From NCBI RefSeq assembly GCF_003626915.1, contig NZ_CP032570.1:1550001-1614000 (forward strand): DNA of 64,000 nt, in the 5' to 3' direction. The DNA comes from Tsuneonella amylolytica (GTDB lineage: Bacteria > Pseudomonadota > Alphaproteobacteria > Sphingomonadales > Sphingomonadaceae). The notes below the pieces were generated by a model. That model had not been told where the DNA came from and did not search any database. It saw nothing but the letters and a program-made list of their open reading frames with translations. Below, piece by piece: positions 61,708 through 64,000 of the stretch; the stretch's first letter is position 1, and the number at the start of each line of letters is the position of its first letter. The translations under genes and the position numbers were made by a program.

Positions 61708-62604
61708 GTGAGCGACAATACCCGGGCGCCGAACGAGAAGGCGGAAGTCCTGATCGAGGCTCTCCCCTACCTGCAGCGCTACGCCGGGCGCACGTTCGTG
61801 GTGAAATACGGCGGCCATGCAATGGGCGATCCCGACGCCGCGCGCGACTTCGCCGAGGATGTCGTCCTGCTGAAGGCCGTCGGCATCAACCCCGTGGTCG
61901 TCCACGGCGGCGGCCCCCAGATCGGTGCGATGCTCAAGAAACTGGGTGTCGAGAGTACGTTCGTCGACGGCCTGCGCGTCACCGACAAGGCTACGGCCGA
62001 AGTAGCCGAAATGGTCCTGTCGGGGGCCATCAACAAGGAACTCGTCGGCTGGATCGCCAAGGCCGGCGGCAAGGCCCTCGGCGTGTCGGGCAAGGATGGC
62101 GGGATGGTCACCGCCACCAAGGTCGAGCGGTCGCGCACGGATCCGGGCAGCAACATCGAACAGGCGATCGACCTGGGTTTCGTGGGCGAACCGGCGCGGG
62201 TGGACACGACGCTGATCGATACCGCCGTCGCCGCCGGCATGATCCCCGTCATCGCGCCGATCGGCGCCGGTGAGGACGGGCACACCTACAACATCAACGC
62301 CGACACGATGGCGGGTGCGGTCGCCGCGGCGCTCGGCGCGGCACGACTCTTCCTGCTGACCGACGTCGCGGGCGTGCTGGGCAAGGACGGCGTCCTGCTG
62401 TCCGACCTCACCCCGGCTGACATCGCGGACCTTCGCGCCGACGGCACCATCAGCGGCGGCATGATCCCCAAGCTCGAAACCTGCGTCCACGCAGTGGAGG
62501 CCGGCTGCGAGGCGGCGGTGGTGCTCGACGGGCGGGTGCCGCACGCCATGCTGCTCGAATTCTTCACCGCGCGGGGTGCCGGTACGCTGATCCGGGCGAA
62601 ATGA
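61708..62604 (+). CDS. argB: Acetylglutamate kinase
   Basis: N-acetylglutamate kinase, second step of arginine synthesis. The 298-residue product has the amino-acid-kinase fold: [11 protein letters not shown] (ATP lysine and glycine loop), [23 protein letters not shown], and SGGMIPKLE (late phosphate-binding segment). The GTG start has an AGGAGG eight bases upstream. It forms an unlinked arg gene here, with yggT and folD following. Confidence 0.97.
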   Translation: MSDNTRAPNEKAEVLIEALPYLQRYAGRTFVVKYGGHAMGDPDAARDFAEDVVLLKAVGINPVVVHGGGPQIGAMLKKLGVESTFVDGLRVTDKATAEVAEMVLSGAINKELVGWIAKAGGKALGVSGKDGGMVTATKVERSRTDPGSNIEQAIDLGFVGEPARVDTTLIDTAVAAGMIPVIAPIGAGEDGHTYNINADTMAGAVAAALGAARLFLLTDVAGVLGKDGVLLSDLTPADIADLRADGTISGGMIPKLETCVHAVEAGCEAAVVLDGRVPHAMLLEFFTARGAGTLIRAK

Positions 62605-62697
62605 GCCGCCCGGCCTGATCGCACCGCAGCGTATTATGCCGTTGTGACACGGCGTGCCGGTCGGCTAGAGCCGCCCCGACACCATCCAGAGGACACC

Positions 62698-62979
62698 ATG
62701 GACGCCCTGATCCAGATATTCATCATGCTCGCCAACACGGTGAACATGCTCGTCATCGTCTGGTTCATCATCGGGCTGCTGTTCAGCTTCAACGTGATCG
62801 GCCGCGACAACCAGTTCTTCGTGGCGGTCCATGATGCGATCAGCCGCCTGTTCGAGCCCGTGCTCCGGCCGATCCGCCGGGTGCTGCCGGATACCGGCGC
62901 GATCGATTTCTCGCCGATGGTCCTGCTTCTGCTGCTCTATGCCATCGTGATCGTCCTCGAGAGCTTGAGGCCGTACTGA
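62698..62979 (+). CDS. YggT family membrane protein
   Basis: A 93-residue YggT-family protein with two membrane helices (about 10-30 and 70-88) and the conserved segment [26 protein letters not shown] between them. Function unknown, linked in some bacteria to cell-division or osmotic phenotypes. The ATG has GAGG upstream; the longer frame is excluded. Its stop overlaps the folD start. Confidence 0.92.
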   Translation: MDALIQIFIMLANTVNMLVIVWFIIGLLFSFNVIGRDNQFFVAVHDAISRLFEPVLRPIRRVLPDTGAIDFSPMVLLLLLYAIVIVLESLRPY

Positions 62980-63875
62980 TGGCCGCCGAGACGATCGACG
63001 GAAAGGCGTATGCCGCCGCCCTGCGCGAGCGGGTGGGCGCGCTGGCGGCCGATTTCGAGGAAAAGGCGGGTCGCAAGGCGGGCCTCGCGGTGGTCCTGGT
63101 GGGCGACGATCCGGCATCTGCCGTCTACGTGGGCTCGAAGGGCAAGGCGACGCGCGCCGCCAACATGGAGAGCATCGAGCACGTCCTCCCGGCGAGCACG
63201 ACGCAGGAGGAGCTGGAGGCTCTGGTGGATCGGCTCAATGCCGACCCCGCGGTCGACGGCATCCTGGTGCAGTTCCCGCTGCCGGACCATCTCAGCGAAC
63301 CGCGCATCTTCACCCGGATCGCGCCCGACAAGGACGTCGACGGGCTGAACCCGGTCAATTCGGGTCGGCTCATGGCGGGGCTCCACGGGTTCGTGCCCTG
63401 CACACCGCTCGGCTGCCTCATGCTGCTGCGTGACCGGCTGGGCAACCTGTCGGGCAAGGATGCGGTGGTGATCGGCCGGTCGAACCTCGTCGGCAAGCCG
63501 ATGGCGCAGTTGCTTCTGGCCGATAGTTGCACCGTCACCGTGGCCCACAGCCGGACCAAGGATCTTGCCGACCACGTCCGCCGGGCGGATATCGTCGTCG
63601 CCGCAGTCGGGCGGCCCGAGATGGTGCGCGGCGACTGGATCAAGCCCGGCGCGGTCGTGATCGACGTCGGCATCAACCGCCTGCCGCCCGAAGACGGTGC
63701 GGCGAAAGGTCGCCTCGTCGGCGACGTGGCCTTTGCCGAAGTCTCCGAAGTCGCTGGCGCGATTACTCCGGTACCAGGCGGGGTCGGCCCGATGACGATT
63801 GCGGTGCTTCTGCGTAACGCCCTCGTCGCGGCTTATCGCCACGAAGGGATCGAGCTGGCGGAAGACGCGATCTGA
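62979..63875 (+). CDS. folD: Bifunctional methylenetetrahydrofolate dehydrogenase / cyclohydrolase
   Basis: FolD interconverts methylene-, methenyl- and formyl-tetrahydrofolate using NADP. The 298-residue protein has YVGSKGKA (active-site Lys), [41 protein letters not shown] (cofactor binding) and the C-terminal [16 protein letters not shown]. Its ATG overlaps the stop of the YggT gene by one base. Length is normal. Confidence 0.97.
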   Translation: MAAETIDGKAYAAALRERVGALAADFEEKAGRKAGLAVVLVGDDPASAVYVGSKGKATRAANMESIEHVLPASTTQEELEALVDRLNADPAVDGILVQFPLPDHLSEPRIFTRIAPDKDVDGLNPVNSGRLMAGLHGFVPCTPLGCLMLLRDRLGNLSGKDAVVIGRSNLVGKPMAQLLLADSCTVTVAHSRTKDLADHVRRADIVVAAVGRPEMVRGDWIKPGAVVIDVGINRLPPEDGAAKGRLVGDVAFAEVSEVAGAITPVPGGVGPMTIAVLLRNALVAAYRHEGIELAEDAI

Positions 63876-64000
63876 TGCGCCGGCTGGCGGCCCTGGCGAT
63901 GCTCGTGCTTGCGGGATGCGCGACCCCGCCGGCGCAGCGCGAACGCGTGCTGCGTCCGGTCGCCGCGCCCAGCACCGTGATCGCAACCGAGCTCGCATTC
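63875..64000 (+). CDS. Lipoprotein, N-terminal part only
   Basis: The first 42 codons of a secreted lipoprotein cut by the window end. The signal peptide ends in the lipobox LAGC (Cys15 of [19 protein letters not shown]). Its ATG overlaps the folD stop (TGATG). The segment following is too short to identify a family. Confidence 0.8.
   Translation, partial: MRRLAALAMLVLAGCATPPAQRERVLRPVAAPSTVIATELAF

Overview
The window is GC-rich alphaproteobacterial chromosome. The housekeeping genes (xseA, a DUF2093 protein, rpmB, tadA, nadC, mmcB, argB, folD), the MmcB-type nuclease, the LytS/LytTR-like pair, several TonB-dependent receptors and the general gene style point to Sphingomonadales, most likely an Erythrobacter-type genus. 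This is a judgement from gene content, not from a database search.

Layout. 1-18.8 kb is ordinary chromosome: a purD start, xseA, an M23 lipoprotein, rpmB, tadA, RNase T2, nadC, a LytTR two-component pair, a run of periplasmic or envelope genes (two M48 peptidases, a DsbA-like thioredoxin, an alpha/beta hydrolase, an APP1-type phosphatase), a PAS protein with a very acidic linker, a sterol desaturase-like hydroxylase and mmcB. 19.1-20.4 kb is an ECF sigma/anti-sigma pair, followed by a convergent TonB receptor and two glycosyltransferases. 24.8-31.8 kb is a divergent cluster matching the enterobacterial yjfIJKLMC set: DUF2170 and a PspA-like protein one way; a K+ channel, DUF2491, DUF350, DUF1190 and a glutathionylspermidine-synthase-like ATP-grasp ligase the other way, ending in a polytopic GT-C-like protein. 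It looks like a membrane-stress or peptide-ligation module.

31.8-34.3 kb is a small accessory patch with a decayed DnaQ-type exonuclease, an unknown gene and a second exonuclease with no good canonical start. 34.3-43.7 kb is a two-partner secretion locus: tpsB, a 2158-residue tpsA adhesin with seven tandem YDG repeats, and a divergent LuxR-type regulator. 43.7-55 kb, between a tRNA-Arg and a tRNA-Leu gene, is a scarred accessory region: a frameshifted ImmA/IrrE peptidase with a broken XRE partner, a broken DUF5681 gene cut by a dead IS3-family element, an amino-acid permease, a truncated membrane gene, an iron-uptake operon (TonB receptor, small membrane protein, PepSY reductase-like protein) and the multiply frameshifted C-terminus of a serine recombinase lying 190 bp from the tRNA-Leu gene. 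55-64 kb returns to ordinary chromosome (thioesterase, oligopeptidase B, aminopeptidase P, argB, yggT, folD).

The most unusual signals are: two intergenic copies of a structured element whose stems differ by compensating changes (about 3.7 and 5.8 kb); the complete yjf-like cluster with an added channel and GT-C protein; a perfect G_GGT_TTT slip heptamer exactly where the two halves of the ImmA gene change frame; and the head-to-head junction of two gene remnants at 45744/45745.
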